Below, piece after piece: positions 22,583-33,974 of a stretch of 64,000 nucleotides of DNA; position 1 is the stretch's first letter; the number at the start of each line of letters is the position of its first letter. Below the pieces are notes generated by a model that made no database searches, had not been told where the DNA came from, and saw only the letters and a list, made by a program, of their open reading frames with translations. The DNA comes from Branchiostoma floridae (lineage: Eukaryota > Chordata > Leptocardii > Amphioxiformes > Branchiostomatidae), in the NCBI RefSeq assembly GCF_000003815.2, contig NC_049991.1, positions 17,377,083-17,441,082 of the forward strand, written 5' to 3'. The position numbers and the translations under genes are program-made.

Positions 22583-22620
22583 ATATTGTGTGTGTGTGTG
22601 TGGGGGGGGGGGGGGGAGGG
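22583..22620. repeat. (TG)n followed by a G run
   Basis: A GT dinucleotide run passes directly into about 14 consecutive G (22603-22616). It lies at the 3' end of a SINE. Confidence 0.85.
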
Positions 22621-23008
22621 AGTTATCAATGGTTTTAAGCAACAGATTGCATTAAAAGAAAGGATTAAAAAAACGTCGTGTTTTCAGAAGATTCGATCAA
22701 CCCTTTTCCAAGTTTGTGGTAAATAAAAAGCTTTCTTCCCTTTGCATTACCACCACCTTGTTAAGAGTCAAACACCATTCACTGCAAGTTTTATCTTTCA
22801 CTTGTATCCTTCTACCCTTTTCAAGATCGGTTTCCAGAAAACGCTGCGTGTGTTGGGTGACAATAGGTCCTTTTCACTAATCCTGCACGGGTATTGTCAT
22901 TAAGGACAGATATCATCTTTGGTGTCAATGTGGGTTTTTCCGCTGTTGCCTTTGAATGTGTTGCCATGGCACAGTTTCCATTGGCTCTTGAAAGTAGGAA
23001 ACATTTGT

Positions 23009-23498
23009 TTCGTTCTCTATAAATAGTTTAGCAAAAAAAGCACCAAACATTACCAACTAATATGTTTTATTTGATATTTGTTGCACGTTTCGTGAGGTTC
23101 AGTCATAAAAAAAAGGAAAAAAGGTGTTTCCCTTTCTCGATTTACTGTTTTGTTGTCGTCTTCATGTAACCAATCACGGCGCGTATCAGCTTACCCCTCC
23201 AGCCTATTGTTATAAGTAGTTGGGCTAACGGTCCCGCCACTCTACAGTGTTTACGCTTAGATTGTTGTTGTGTGGGACCACGACTAAATTCCTGGCTTGC
23301 GAGCGCGTGCTGCCGCAGCCTTTCAGCCTGTGCAATCTACCATATAGGCAGCTGTGGAGTGAAGAATGAACGCCTTCAATTCTTAAGACGTCGGGGTCGT
23401 TTTCTTTAAGATGACGAACTGTAGGCACTTAGTGTCACCTTTACCTGAGGCCAGTGTTTAGAAGGTTGTTCTCTTCTTACCTTTACTTCTACTGCAAG
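23009..23498 (+). promoter_or_regulatory. Weak candidate internal promoter and non-coding first exon
   Basis: Motifs in order: a TATA-like CTATAAATAG near 23017, CCAATCACGGCGCG near 23170, a TATA-like TTATAAGTAG near 23209, then a CpG-richer stretch (23220-23400), then a donor-like CTGCAAG|GTGGGT at 23499. Short ATG frames inside stop quickly, so any exon would be 5' UTR. If used, transcripts would start between exons B and C. All of this is inference from motif order. Confidence 0.25.
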
Positions 23499-23780
23499 GT
23501 GGGTGGTAATTTTTTTCTTCTCAGAATTTTTCAAGGTTTGGTTTTGAATCATAAGTGATCAGTCTAGCTAGTAGAGTTTAAGTAGTTTAGTAACTTGGAT
23601 TGGAGGGCTACTTCTGTAGTAGATTTGCTGTATGACAACTTTTAGTTCAGACTGAATCAGAGCTGTACAAGTGTTTGTGATCATGTCAGCTTACTATGAC
23701 TGGAGCGGGTTTCAATAGATTTAAAAACGGTTTTAGATGAATTGTATCAATCGTTTATTTGATTTAACACATGAAATATA

Positions 23781-23966
23781 CAGTCAAACCTCAGTGCAAA
23801 TGGCCCACTCTACATGAGGCCCAACTGGACAATGAGACCACGTTTTGGTGGTCCCTTAGATAGTTTTCCCTTTAACAGAAGCATTATTAAGAGTCTAGTC
23901 TGAAGCGACCACCTGTCCACATCGGTCCCTTGCATGGGTGGTCTTCTTACTATGGAGTTTTGACTG
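23781..23966. mobile_element. Tc1/mariner-type MITE
   Basis: The ends CAGTCAAACCTC and (inverted) CAGTCAAAACTCC are flanked by TA on both sides. Length 186 bp. The inner TGGTCCCTTAGATAG and GCGACCACCTGTCC text is shared with 15545-15660 and 16590-16620, where a related copy is split by the Harbinger element. Confidence 0.85.
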
Positions 23967-24602
23967 TATGTTGAGATTATAACTAAGAAAACAGCATCAA
24001 TAGCCAATCCTTGCTTACATGTATCGTTTTTGAGGTATTTGAATCAATTTTTCCTTTCAAATCCTTTTCACACTATTTTGATTAGGCTTGAAGTACATAC
24101 TTTACAAACTCAGTCATTGTTGGTATCTTAAGCTGTGTCAAAATCAGAACACTAAACCTTAGTGTTGTTGTAAGAGAATAAAACATACTCTCAAAGTAAC
24201 CTTATATCTGATGGTAGCTTAGTCATCTTTAGCTGCAATTATTTGCCCTTAGTCATAGACCTTTGAGGTGAAATATAAGGTTACTGGAACACAATTGCTG
24301 TGACCAAGCCCCAATTATGCTGCCGGAAAGAAAACAATTTCACGCTTTATAATGTTTTTGAAGTTGGAGCTTGTTTAGTGCGTCAGACATTCATAGCACA
24401 ACATTCCTGTTCGATGATGTGTATGTGTAAGAATATGTTATGTGAGTTCAGAGCAAATTCCTTTACCACACAAAAGTTCAGACTCTTAACTCTAAACTGA
24501 ACTTAAATTTCTGCCAAGCTTTTGATGAGTATCAATCTCTTTTTTTGCAAGATGAACTTTTCCTTGCTCCTCTATGATCTCATAATATACAGATAAACAT
24601 TG

Positions 24603-24700
24603 AATTAAAGACCTTTATTGTACATTTATGCTCAAACAAACTAAGTACAGGTTGTAGTGATAAGAAAAGTGATCTTAATTTCTACATCAGATCCTACAGA
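24603..24700 (-). mobile_element. LINE 3' tail, minus strand
   Basis: Read on the minus strand it gives CTGTACTTAGTTTG, then GCATAAATGTACAATAAAGG and TCTTTAATTC. This matches the tail of the LINE at 20700-20790. Only the 3' end is present. Confidence 0.65.
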
Positions 24701-26636
24701 TACATGTACAAGAAAAGTGGTATCTTTCTACATCTATAGTATACAGAGTGTCCATTCTTATAATACAGAAGTTTGTTAAGTGTTTACCACGTAAGAAGGC
24801 AGGTGTAAAGCATAACTTGACAGGTGATAAATCCAGCGTATAATCGGCCTCTTGTTGTGCTTTGAAAACTTCGGCCTGAGCCTTGCCATCTGTTTCAGGG
24901 GTCCGTTTGGCCCCAGGCGCTTTTCTTGTTCCCCTCCTGTAATTGAGTTGGGGGTCGGACGGGGTCGGATGTTACCTTTGTGGTAGGCGGTTACCCGCCG
25001 AATGCCAGCACTTACGCTTTCCTGTCGGTAACAAAGCTGTTGTAACTTACATCTTTACTCAGTAACAAAGCTGAGGTTCTAAAGGAAAACCTTGCTATAT
25101 GCCATGCCTATACCAATTACCCTGATGGTGTAAATTGAGAGGGTGAAATCACGCTGTGGTTGGGAGAATGAAAACATACTTATGTCTGCTCTCGAGGTGT
25201 TAGCTTGACAGTTTGGCAAGCCTCTATTAGCATTCTGATACAGTTAACGTCACCGGCTTACAGTGTGACTTGTGCCAACGGTCACGTAATCTTGGAAACT
25301 TCTGGACTTTCTTGGTGGTCTTGGTCAGGGATCATTTAAAGATAAAGTCCTATTTGTCTTGCCTTTTCGTATGAGGACGTTTTGCTTTTGAATTATCTTG
25401 AGATCTGGAATAATCATTTAGTTGTAATCGGCTGTGTTATGCTATATGATAATTATGTGTCTTGTTGTTAATTGTAGCCTGTTCTTACCGAGATCTCAGA
25501 GTTACATGTCGCTATCCTGGAGGTTTTTCTCCAACTTAGTTAGATGTAAGCGAGATAAGAAGAAAGACCACACACAATATTTAGTAACAGTTTCTGAAAA
25601 GCTCAGTGATCTGCCATAACCTGATCAAATCCTGCTTATAGCAGCCCGCCCAACATCCAGTTACAGCCCCAGACAGCAGAGTTTGTGTTACAAAGACTAG
25701 CTCTGCCATATTCACTGATGACATAGTCCAACAATGTTTATTCTTCCCATGACGCCATTTGACAATAATTTACGCTACACTCCAGTGTTGTCATTTTGAA
25801 CAGAAGTTGTGAACATATTTTACTAAGTTCGTAAAATAAACAGGTGTCAGGTACAGACAGCTTGGGAGGAAATTGGAAAGAAACTTTAAACTTTTTTAGG
25901 CAATCTTGTGTCAGGTTCAAAGAATTTGTTGGATGTAGGATTAAGTTGGATACAAAGTGTACTTACAGAAATTATGGTCTGTCACAAATCAAGCTTCCAG
26001 CTGTTGCGTGATCAGCCTTCGAGGAAGAATGCCACCTAGTGGTCTGTAGTGGGACTGCAGGTAAACCAGACATTGCTAATCATCTCAGTCAGTGGATGAT
26101 TGCTCAAGAGGGAATTTTTCTTTGGGCAATGTATTTTCCATTCTTCTGAGAAGTTCACCAAAGTTGTGCCTCATTCTTTTAGCCTTGCTGTTTCATCCTT
26201 GCACAAGAAATGATCTAAAAAGTTATCTTTTTCATTTCAAGTCGTTTGCAAGTTGATCCTTAGGTGCTGTGCCATCAGATATTGGGGCCAGTCAGAAAAC
26301 CTTACAATTTTACTCCCAATGGTCTGCTTGGAGATTAAAAGATTGAAGATAACTGAAGATAATTACAAGCATTTGCACAGAAGCGTGGAGAATTCACCAT
26401 TACCTCCTGCTCTGGTTCTGATTAACGTTGTCTCAAGGGGCTGCCTGTTTAAGACTGGTGTTGGGTCATTCTATCATCAAGTAGGGATGTCCAGGTTGGC
26501 TCCGCATGATTTGACTAAAGAGTCTGAAAGAACTTTTTGGTTAAATCTAATATGTTCATCTTGTGAAATGTAGTCTATCATGATTTGAAGTTGTTTTCTT
26601 CATTTGTATCTTGAAGTATTATCTATTGAAATAGCT

Positions 26637-26665
26637 GAAAGGAAGCGAACGACGACCAAACCTGA
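26637..26665 (+). pseudogene. Left half of a LINE ORF fragment split by a transposon
   Basis: The bases directly before the 8-bp target duplication read in frame with the LINE C-terminus that resumes at 30253. The joined text would be the usual end of a LINE polymerase (RPNLT...KK...DRN-W pattern). Confidence 0.6.
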
Positions 26666-26859
26666 CACTTAAGAGGGCCCCAATGGGGGGGTCCCGACAA
26701 CGCTCTACGCTGAATTCATGAAGCCTCTCTACGCCCTACGCTAAATTCAAAAGCTTCCCCACACGTTATGCAGAACTCATCACCGAGCGACTGAGCGTTT
26801 GTGTCAAAGATGGTACAAAAGTTGAGTTAAAAGTATTCATGGTAACGGGCGGCAGAGGC

Positions 26860-27045
26860 GGCGGCAGCAAATTTCTAACGCGGGGCGCAATATTGCTGAC
26901 CGAATTTTTATCATCTTGAGCGCCGAAGGCACGACAATCTTTAATAGGGGGATCCGGGGGCATGCTTGGGAAAATTTTGAAATCTTGACCCTCTGAAACG
27001 CTATTTCCTGCATTTGAGGGGCAACTTTTTCTTGCAGACTAGACT
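26860..27045. repeat. First unit of the inner satellite
   Basis: Contains GCGCCGAAGGCACGACAATC, then GGGGGATCCGGGGG, then TTTTGAAATCTTGACCCTCT and ACGCTATTTCCTGCATTTG. The remaining units start at 29040, on the other side of element X. Confidence 0.7.
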
Positions 27046-27418
27046 AGAAATGAAAACAGAACTGCAGTGGATGTCACTTGAAGACAGAAGGAAAATGTCC
27101 AGACAAATGTCATATTATGACCAATAAACTGGTGGACGTACCGACTGATGAGTATCTAATACCAGCTCAAACAAGTGCTTTTAAAAAAGCTGGCATTTTG
27201 CCAATGTTTGCGTGTGTGAACGTTTTTTTCTAGTTATTAGAATGTCATATAAATAGAACAGAGTAACTAAACCTGATATTGGCGCATGGAGAGATTCACA
27301 TATGTGCCTGAATCTAGATCTAGATGCCACCTGTTAAAATTTGCGTGAACTGCAGCAAATTTCACTACACTGCCTGTTTTTGAGTGAGCTCTGTTGCGGG
27401 GCATTTTTAAGTTTTTTT

Positions 27419-28488
27419 ACCTCCATGAAATGTCATGGAGGTTATATTTTACCCCGCGTTTGTGTGTGTGTGTGTGTGTCTGTGTGTGTGTAAACAAGAT
27501 AACTCAAGAACGGTTGGGTGGATTGGTTTCATACTTGGTGTGTTGGTAGTGTGTGATGAAAGCTGGAAATGATTAGATTTTGGGCCCCCTAGCGGCTCTC
27601 CTTGGTACTGCAGCGCAACTTCCGGTTTTGCTATCTCGGTGTTCTGAACATGCTATGGTCACGATTTTTTAGTATTAGACAGCTCTTGTGCTCAGGAAGA
27701 AATGACATAAGTTTGGGCCCCCTAGCGTCTAGTTTTGGGATAGCAGGGGCATTTTTGTCAAAAACTTCTGACGAGGATAACTCAAGAAGGGAACAACGGA
27801 TTTTTATGATTTTTGGTATGTAGGTACCTTAGACAATGTTGTACAAGATAAAATACTAATTATGCAAAATAGGAGTACATTTGCATAATTAATGAGAATA
27901 TTCTATCATAGCAGTTTTTTCAATGTACCTCTTGTCACGAACGTGATATGGTCGTGACATTTAAGTGGTAGATAGCTTTTAGCGTCATGAAAAAGTGGGG
28001 CGAGTTTCAGTCCCCTAACATTTAATTGTGGAACTGCAGGGGCGTTTTTGTCAAGACACTCCAAAGAGGATAACTGCAGAAAGGAACGACGGATTGCCTG
28101 CATTTTAGGCATGCAGGTAGCTTAGGCAAAGATGTTCATAATGATATACATGTTATGCAAATGAGGACTTAATCTGCATAATTAATGAGGAAATTGTATA
28201 GTTCCATTGTTTTCAATAACTGAACCTCAATACATGTAACACATGTTAATTATGATAGGTGGAATATAAGCAAATACCAAATATGGTAATGAGGAACTTA
28301 TTTGCATAATTTATGTAAAAATTCAAAACTGCTTTATGATCAATAATGGGAATTTTATAATTGTGACATGTGTACGTTAGTCAATGATGAACAACACCAT
28401 GCATAAATTATGTTAATGTGTTGGTCAATTGCATGAAATTTACGAAAGCTCTAAATTTTCATGGAGGTATGAGGTCGCCGAACTCTAG
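27419..28488. mobile_element. Nested CTCCATGAAA-type repeat inside element X
   Basis: The other element X copy (44125-44150) lacks this segment, so it is a later insertion. It begins ACCTCCATGAAATGTCATGG and ends with TTTTCATGGAGGTATGAGGTC, a partial inverted pair. Inside are two diverged units that carry TTTGGGCCCCCTAGCG, GTTTTGGGATAGCAGGGGCA, GATAACTCAAGAAGGGAACAA and ATTTGCATAATTAATGAG. Fragments of the same family lie at 47820-48160, 49170-49420 and 53330-53690. Confidence 0.75.
27461..27492. repeat. (TG)n microsatellite
   Basis: GT dinucleotide run with one C interruption, inside the nested CTCCATGAAA repeat. Confidence 0.85.
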
Positions 28489-28617
28489 TTAATTTTTATT
28501 TCTATTCGGCAAAAAAACGAAGCGGCGAATCCGTTAACCAAAGAAATAAATTGGTATGGCCAAATGGATGTAAAAATTAGTATTTTAATGGATGTAAAAA
28601 AGAAAAAAAAAAATCTA

Positions 28618-28690
28618 TCTCCCCGGATTCGAACCGGGTGCATTGGTTTAGAATGCGTAAACTTTAACCACTGCGCCAGTGCGAACATGT
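28618..28690 (-). pseudogene. tRNA-like sequence, core of element X copy 1
   Basis: On the minus strand: a TGGCGCAGTGG A box, an anticodon-arm-like hairpin (GCATT stem, 7-nt loop CTAAACC, AATGC stem, apparent anticodon AAA), a perfect T arm (CCCGG, TTCGAAT, CCGGG) with B box GGTTCGAATCC, then a run of T. The D arm does not fold well and the variable loop is about 1 nt, so it is unlikely to be a working tRNA. It can be a Pol III promoter with an immediate T-run terminator. Confidence 0.65.
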
Positions 28691-28794
28691 TGGAAAAATG
28701 CCTGTTTTAACAGGTTTAGAAATGTTTGGCATGGATTGAACAGGTCCGTTCATCTCAACATCACTCCATCACAACGGCGACTATTCTGGCCTCA

Positions 28795-28990
28795 GAGCAT
28801 TTTGCCGCTAAGGCGGCAAAATGCAAAAAGAACAAGAAACAGTGATGCCTTCAAGTACCAGAGTTACCAACCTAGAATTGATGTGTTCAAAAATTCGTAC
28901 TTTCCCAGAACTATCGCGGAGTGGAATTTGTTATCACCAAGCACAGTAGGGGCATCTCCTCCAGAGGCGGCAGGAAATATTGTTTGGGGG
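28795..28990 (+). pseudogene. C-terminal LINE fragment (CR1/Jockey-like)
   Basis: The plus-strand frame reads YQPRIDVFKNSYFPRTIAEW followed by NLLSPSTVGAS. The pattern 'D-x-x-KNSYFPRTI-x-x-WN-L' is typical of the very end of CR1/Jockey-clade LINE polymerases (family knowledge). It lies directly after the hairpin of element X. No upstream catalytic part is present. Confidence 0.75.
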
Positions 28991-29039
28991 GACGATCTTT
29001 TCCTGACAGAATTTTGCAGCAGATGTAGCGCTTTGACGC

Positions 29040-30035
29040 CACCCGTCGCGCCGGAGGCGCGACAATCCTAGCTATAGGGGGGTCCGGGAAAATTTGAAAT
29101 CTTGACCCTCTAAAACGCCTTTTCCCGCGTTTTGACAGGCAGATTTTGCTGCCAGACAAAGCTAAGTTTGATGGCAATTCCGTTAGAAAGACACAGAGTT
29201 TTAGCGAGGGGGATGCCCCAAAAATATTTTCACGATTTCGAGTACCGAAGGTGCGAGCTGTCGCAAGGTTGATCTAGGGAAATTTCAAAATCTTCACCCT
29301 CTGAAACGCCATCTTCTGTATTTTTAGGGACAAATTTTGCTGGAAGACTGCTAAACTTTATGCCATGTTTGTCAAGAAAGTCGCTGTGAGCGCCCGAGGC
29401 GCAAGTCATCGCTAGGGAGGTCCGGAGAAAATTTTGAAATCTTGACCGTCTAAAACGTCATTTCCTGCATTTGGGGACCACATTCTGCTTGTTAACTAAG
29501 CTAAGCACGATAGTAAAATTTCTATTTGTTTAAAAGATTTTTGAGAGCGACGCTCCCTCAGCATATTGTTCTGTGCCGTAGACGCGGGACAGGGAGGTCT
29601 GGCAAAATTTTGAAATCGGGACTCTCTGAAACGCCGTTTCTCGCATTTTCAGGGGTAAATTTTGCCGTTAGACTAGCTCGATTTTATGAAATTTGCACCA
29701 TCAAAAATACACAAAGTTTCAGCTTGCTCCCCCTCCCCCCAAACATATTTTCCTAGGCAATACTTAATGCCGCCAAAAACAGGATACGATTTTGCTGAAG
29801 TAACTGTTTTGGCGTATCTTATTACCTGGATGTCTAACCTTCATCGACGAATCTTTAATGCCATTTCTATTAAAATTACAGTTTAAAATTTTGAGGGCGA
29901 CGCCCCAACATATTTTAACCATGTCGCCGAGAGCGCAGATTGTGCGGGGCGTCGCAAAGGAGGTCCACGGAAATTTTGAAATCTTGACCCTCTGAGACGC
30001 AATTTCCTGCATTTTGATGGGACTTAGGGCAATGG
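29040..30035. repeat. Inner satellite of the 3.6-kb element, five further units
   Basis: Boxes related to TTTTGAAATCTTGACCCTCT followed by AAACGC and TTTCCTGCATTT recur near 29089, 29285, 29432, 29609 and 29974. Units also share GCGCCGGAGGCGCGACAATC-type text and 'TTTTGCTG-AGACTA'. Spacing is roughly 150-200 bp, except a longer last unit. Open frames here are not conserved between units. Confidence 0.75.
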
Positions 30036-30252
30036 TTAGGGCAGGTTTGATTACGCTAAATGCACAATTCATCCATTACGTTTTACGGTAAATTCCGGGG
30101 AGCTACAACGTATTACGTAGAATGAAAAGAGTCAATTACGCTCTACGCAAAATGCACCGATTACGCTCTACGTTGAATTAAGCGATCCGTCTACGCTCTA
30201 CGTAAAATTAAAACGGCCGATTACGCTCTACGCAAAAGGGCATTGGGGCCCT

Positions 30253-30395
30253 CACTTAAGAAAGTTTTGAAGGAGGAGGTTGGGTTAAAGGACTACATCC
30301 TGCTAGCTGCCATGCTTGATAGGAACGCATGGTTAGACATTGTTAATGGCACCTCGTATGAGGATGACCTGAACTGAACTGAACTGAAAGGAAGC
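30253..30395 (+). pseudogene. Right half of the split LINE ORF, stop codon and TGAAC tail
   Basis: After the 8-bp target duplication the frame reads KKVLKEEVGLKDYILLA, then AMLDRNAWLDIVNGT, and stops at a TGA. It is followed by a tail of TGAAC repeats (30370-30387). 'DRN-x-W' close to the stop is characteristic of LINE polymerase ends. Its left half is at 26637-26665. Confidence 0.75.
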
Positions 30396-31579
30396 AGTGT
30401 CACTGTCATCAAAGCAAAGTGAACCATTTGTTTGAAACACCCCTATGACACCACTGATTGGTAGAGGCCAGTCATCTGGGACACATTAGTGTAGTGGGCT
30501 AAACCACAAATCCAGGGGGATTTCCTCCACAAGCCACCAGCAACAGTAACAGAGGATACCAGGGCATCTGAGGACAACCAAGTTCAAGGTTTAGTTCCAT
30601 CCGGCCAACAACCATTCCCCTTTCCTTGGTTACGCACTTGTTGTTCCTGAGATGACCACCAAGGACTCCTGAGGTCAGAACACAGGTCGTTCACTTCCTT
30701 GTGAGGACATCCTGATATCTCTGTTGTATTTTCCTTGGCAGAAAGTTATTGGCCTTTCCAAGAAACTGTGAGTCCCCAAGTGGTGTGCCAGGTCTGTGAG
30801 TTTGCTTCTTTTGTTTTAGTAATGTTCCTGTACAGTTTGGCAACAGGCCCTGGTGTGACTTTGCAGGGATCAGTGATAGTGATGGAAATGTTTATCCTTT
30901 ACAAGTTGATACAGAGCCAATCAAGCTTGTAAGCCATGTTGATTGACATTAGCCTGGGTACCATCCTATTTCTACCAGGGCTAGATCGATGTTTCATCCC
31001 AGGTAAATCACTTAGCTTGCAACATTTGTCTGGGCGTACTTTGTCACAAAGTTTGTGGGTGTTCCTATCTCTACTCTTAATTTTTGGACAGTAGTCTCAT
31101 CGACATGAATTTTGTTCAGATAGTGATGGGTCAGCCATTCCCCTGAAAAAAAATTTAAAATAAGCAAGACAAAGAAAAACACAAACTTCAAAACCAACTT
31201 AAAGGTCATAGTGGGTATTTTGATTTATTCATTCATTCATTTTTTATCTGTTGATTGATTGATCATTTATCCATTTTGTCATCAAACTTTTTTTCTTCCA
31301 TGTTGCTTTCAAAAGTTGTTGCTTGTACAGAAATAAGACAGAAAGGCACTGTAAGATGTTTTTCCCTTTATGTCACATTTGGTAATGGAACAAGTTCCTG
31401 TTTTCCATCGCTATTTGGTACGATTTGATATGAAGTAGTAAACAGTTTGAGTTTGGATATGTGATGTGTGTGCTGCTAGCCGATCTTGTGCATCACCAAA
31501 CAGTCGATAATAATTGCTGTTAGAAACTGGTCCTGAAATTTAAAAGTTAATTTCTATGTCATTTCCTATCTCATACCTT

Positions 31580-32725
31580 TGTGAACATTTTGAGTCTTTG
31601 TGGTATGTGGGTTTGTACCACTGTTAGGTATTAGTGGTTTAGCGTGACTTTGGTATACATACTTTGGTATGACATGAACCATTGACATTTTGTCATTGAA
31701 TGATTCCAGAGAATTGTTAGATGTTTTTTGAGTGACGTCAGCTCAGGCTGTGTGGTATGTGCAGTATGTACCACTGCTGTATGTCAGTGATTTGGTGCGA
31801 CATACTTTTGTAGCTATATGTTTTGAAGGATAACTTTACTTTGGTGTGACTCGAACCATTCATTGATACCAGTCATTGAATGATTCCAAATTTTCTGTAT
31901 GTCATTGAGTTGGTGCAACATACTTTTGTAGCTATATGTTTTGAAGGATAACTTTACTTTACTTTCGTTGTGACTTGAACCATTCGAATTTTTTGAGTGA
32001 ATATGTCACTTGTTTGTGTGGTATGTGTTGTAGAAGTATGTGCCACTGCTGAGTGTCATTAATTTGGTGTGACATGCAAAATGTACTCCATGTTATAACA
32101 TATATCGGTATTACTTAAGCCATTGAATTGATATGTGTTATTGAATTATTCCCAAAAAAATGCTGGAGTGAGGTCACCTGGCTATGTGGTGTGTGCTTAT
32201 TACAGTGGAAGCCAGTTAATTGCACATCGGATTAACGCACACTTCTGTTAACTGCACGGGATCCCAGAATACCAAACCGATGAGGGCCAGCTAGATAACT
32301 TCGCATTATTGCATCAGCCGGATAATTGCACCAAATTCACTGGCAAATAGGCCGTGCAATTAAGCGGCTTCTACTGTACTAGTATGTGCCACTGCTATTA
32401 TTTGCAGGTGTGACATACAAAGTGCACTCTACTTTGACATTGGTATGATGTCTGCCATTGTAATGATTCCAAAGGACTGTAACACGTAACATTTCAACCT
32501 TTTGTCAAAGTTTTGAATGACGTCATCTTGCCATGCAGTATGTGCTGTACATGTATGTGTGTCAGTGATTTGCTTTATTTTGCCAAATGTTGGTATGAGT
32601 CTATGACGCGAACTGTTGATATTTGTGTTTTAATTAACTGGTAACATTTCAACCTTTGTAATGAGGCGATCTGGCAGTGTGGTATGTGCTGTATGTGCCA
32701 CTGCTGTGTGTCAGCATCACAGGGC
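31580..32725. repeat. Degenerate tandem array, about six units of 150-200 bp
   Basis: Units share TGTGTGGTATGTGCTGTATG, TGCCACTGCTGTGTGTCA, TGATTTGGTGTGACATAC, TTTGAAGGATAACTTTACTT and TTGAATGATTCCAAA. One unit is split by a TA-flanked MITE at 32203-32376. Confidence 0.75.
32203..32376. mobile_element. Pogo/Tc1-type MITE
   Basis: The ends CAGTGGAAGCCAGTTAATTG and (inverted) CAGTAGAAGCCGCTTAATTG are flanked by TA on both sides. Length 174 bp. The interior carries further short AATTGCAC repeats. It interrupts the tandem array around it. Confidence 0.85.
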
Positions 32726-33947
32726 TCTGGGGAAACTAGGTCAGGACTGACAGGATTTGTTTTGATGTGGGCTGGATCAGATCAGATCAGGGGAGGCTGA
32801 CGTGATGGACAAACAGGGTCTGCTGCTTGTGAAGCTTGTCTCCACCAGACTCCTCTCAGGGACAAATGGACAGAGAGCTGGACTGTCATTGGCCCTTTAT
32901 AAAAAAATTCGTCACCCTTTTTTTATCATCTCCAAGCAGGTCTATTGGCTGCAAAAAGAGAGTATCCAACGGGCTAAACATCCAATTGTTATCAACTTGA
33001 TCAAGTCCTATTATCTCCAGTCCAGTTGTTGAATTGTATTACTTTAAGTTTCACTCCACTGGGTAGATGATTGGTGGAGTTCCTGTTGACGCCAGTGACT
33101 TTACTCTACTCTAAATAGAGTTTTAGAAAATTCAAATTTAAAGTTAAACAAAAGCAATTTATGCTTGGAAGGCCAAGGGTAGACTTCCAAAATCAACTTC
33201 TAGTACAGTAACCTCAGAAAGCAAGTTACAACCTTGAGGAATATTTTGGAAGGTTGAGGAAGATTTGGTTGTATATTCTTGTGATGGAACAAAATGTTGA
33301 CTGCAGTAGGCTAGTTTGTTAGCCATCTGCTTCTCTCTGAGACCATTTTTAGGACAATTACTATCCATTGATGAAGCCCATTCTTTTTTTTTTATTTCTT
33401 CGCTATGCTGACAATGGCTGTTTATGCAGCGTTTTGCATGATGTAGTCTAGACAGACATGCTTTCTAACTGTGTCATAGGTACTTTAATGGTGTATTTTA
33501 TAGGATTACAAACTGAATGCAGCTTCACTTAACACTTTTATTCCTGGTTTTTAAAGTTTACATATGTTTCACATTGAGTGAATGGCTGATGGCCAATACA
33601 CACTTCTCACTGTCTGGATGATACCATTTCCCTAGAGGGGTGCCATTTTGCACCCAGGTGTGAAATGAGATTTCACACCTCATTTGTAGAAACCCATCCC
33701 TTTTGGGACATGACCTCATGGCTGTGACTTGTAATATTCAAAATACATGTATCCAGATTTTGTTACATTTTATCATGTCATACATTTTTTTTCTCATTTT
33801 CCGTCTTTTCCTCTTTTCCAAGCTGGTCCTCTGCTTGTAAAAGATTTTGATATCATAGATAATGCTGATATTATATTTTTTTAAATCGTATTGAATGTTG
33901 AGTATTGTAGGCAAAGAAGACATGGGTGAGAGTAAGAACATACCAAG

Positions 33948-33974
33948 GAGCTTTTATCAACTTGATAAAAGCTC
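33948..33974. repeat. Perfect 13-bp-arm palindrome
   Basis: GAGCTTTTATCAA, one base, then its exact reverse complement. Isolated; could be the relic of a foldback element. There is no T tract after it to suggest a terminator. Confidence 0.8.

Larger units (their letters stand above)
27172..28830. mobile_element. Element X, copy 1: repeat with a minus-strand tRNA-like core and terminal hairpin
   Basis: Matches 43876-44480 from ACAAGTGCTTTTAAAAAAGC to a terminal hairpin followed by AAAAAG, except for a 1.07-kb insertion at 27419-28488. In order: a 'CTGGCATTTTGCC...GCGGGGCATTTTTAAG' part, the GGCGAATCCGTTAACCAAAG module, an A/T-run part, the tRNA-like core on the minus strand (28618-28690), a TGCCTGTTTTAACAGGTTTA segment, and a hairpin at 28800-28827 with a 12-bp stem. 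No coding capacity. Confidence 0.75.
26674..30252. mobile_element. 3.6-kb composite DNA transposon with an 8-bp target duplication
   Basis: CACTTAAG flanks the element exactly (26666-26673 and 30253-30260). The ends are perfect 12-bp inverted repeats AGGGCCCCAATG/CATTGGGGCCCT. Subterminal boxes of TACGCTCTACG type crowd both ends (26701-26760 and 30050-30235). Between them lies a six-copy satellite with box TTTTGAAATCTTGACCCTCT, interrupted by element X (from 27172), which itself carries a nested repeat, plus a LINE fragment. An 8-bp duplication fits hAT, Merlin, P or Zisupton types; the ends do not settle which. No transposase frame was recognised. Confidence 0.85.

Noticed and set aside
28618-28690. 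Functional tRNA gene on the minus strand
   Set aside because: T arm and anticodon arm are good, but the D arm does not pair and the variable loop is too short; the sequence recurs as part of a repeat.
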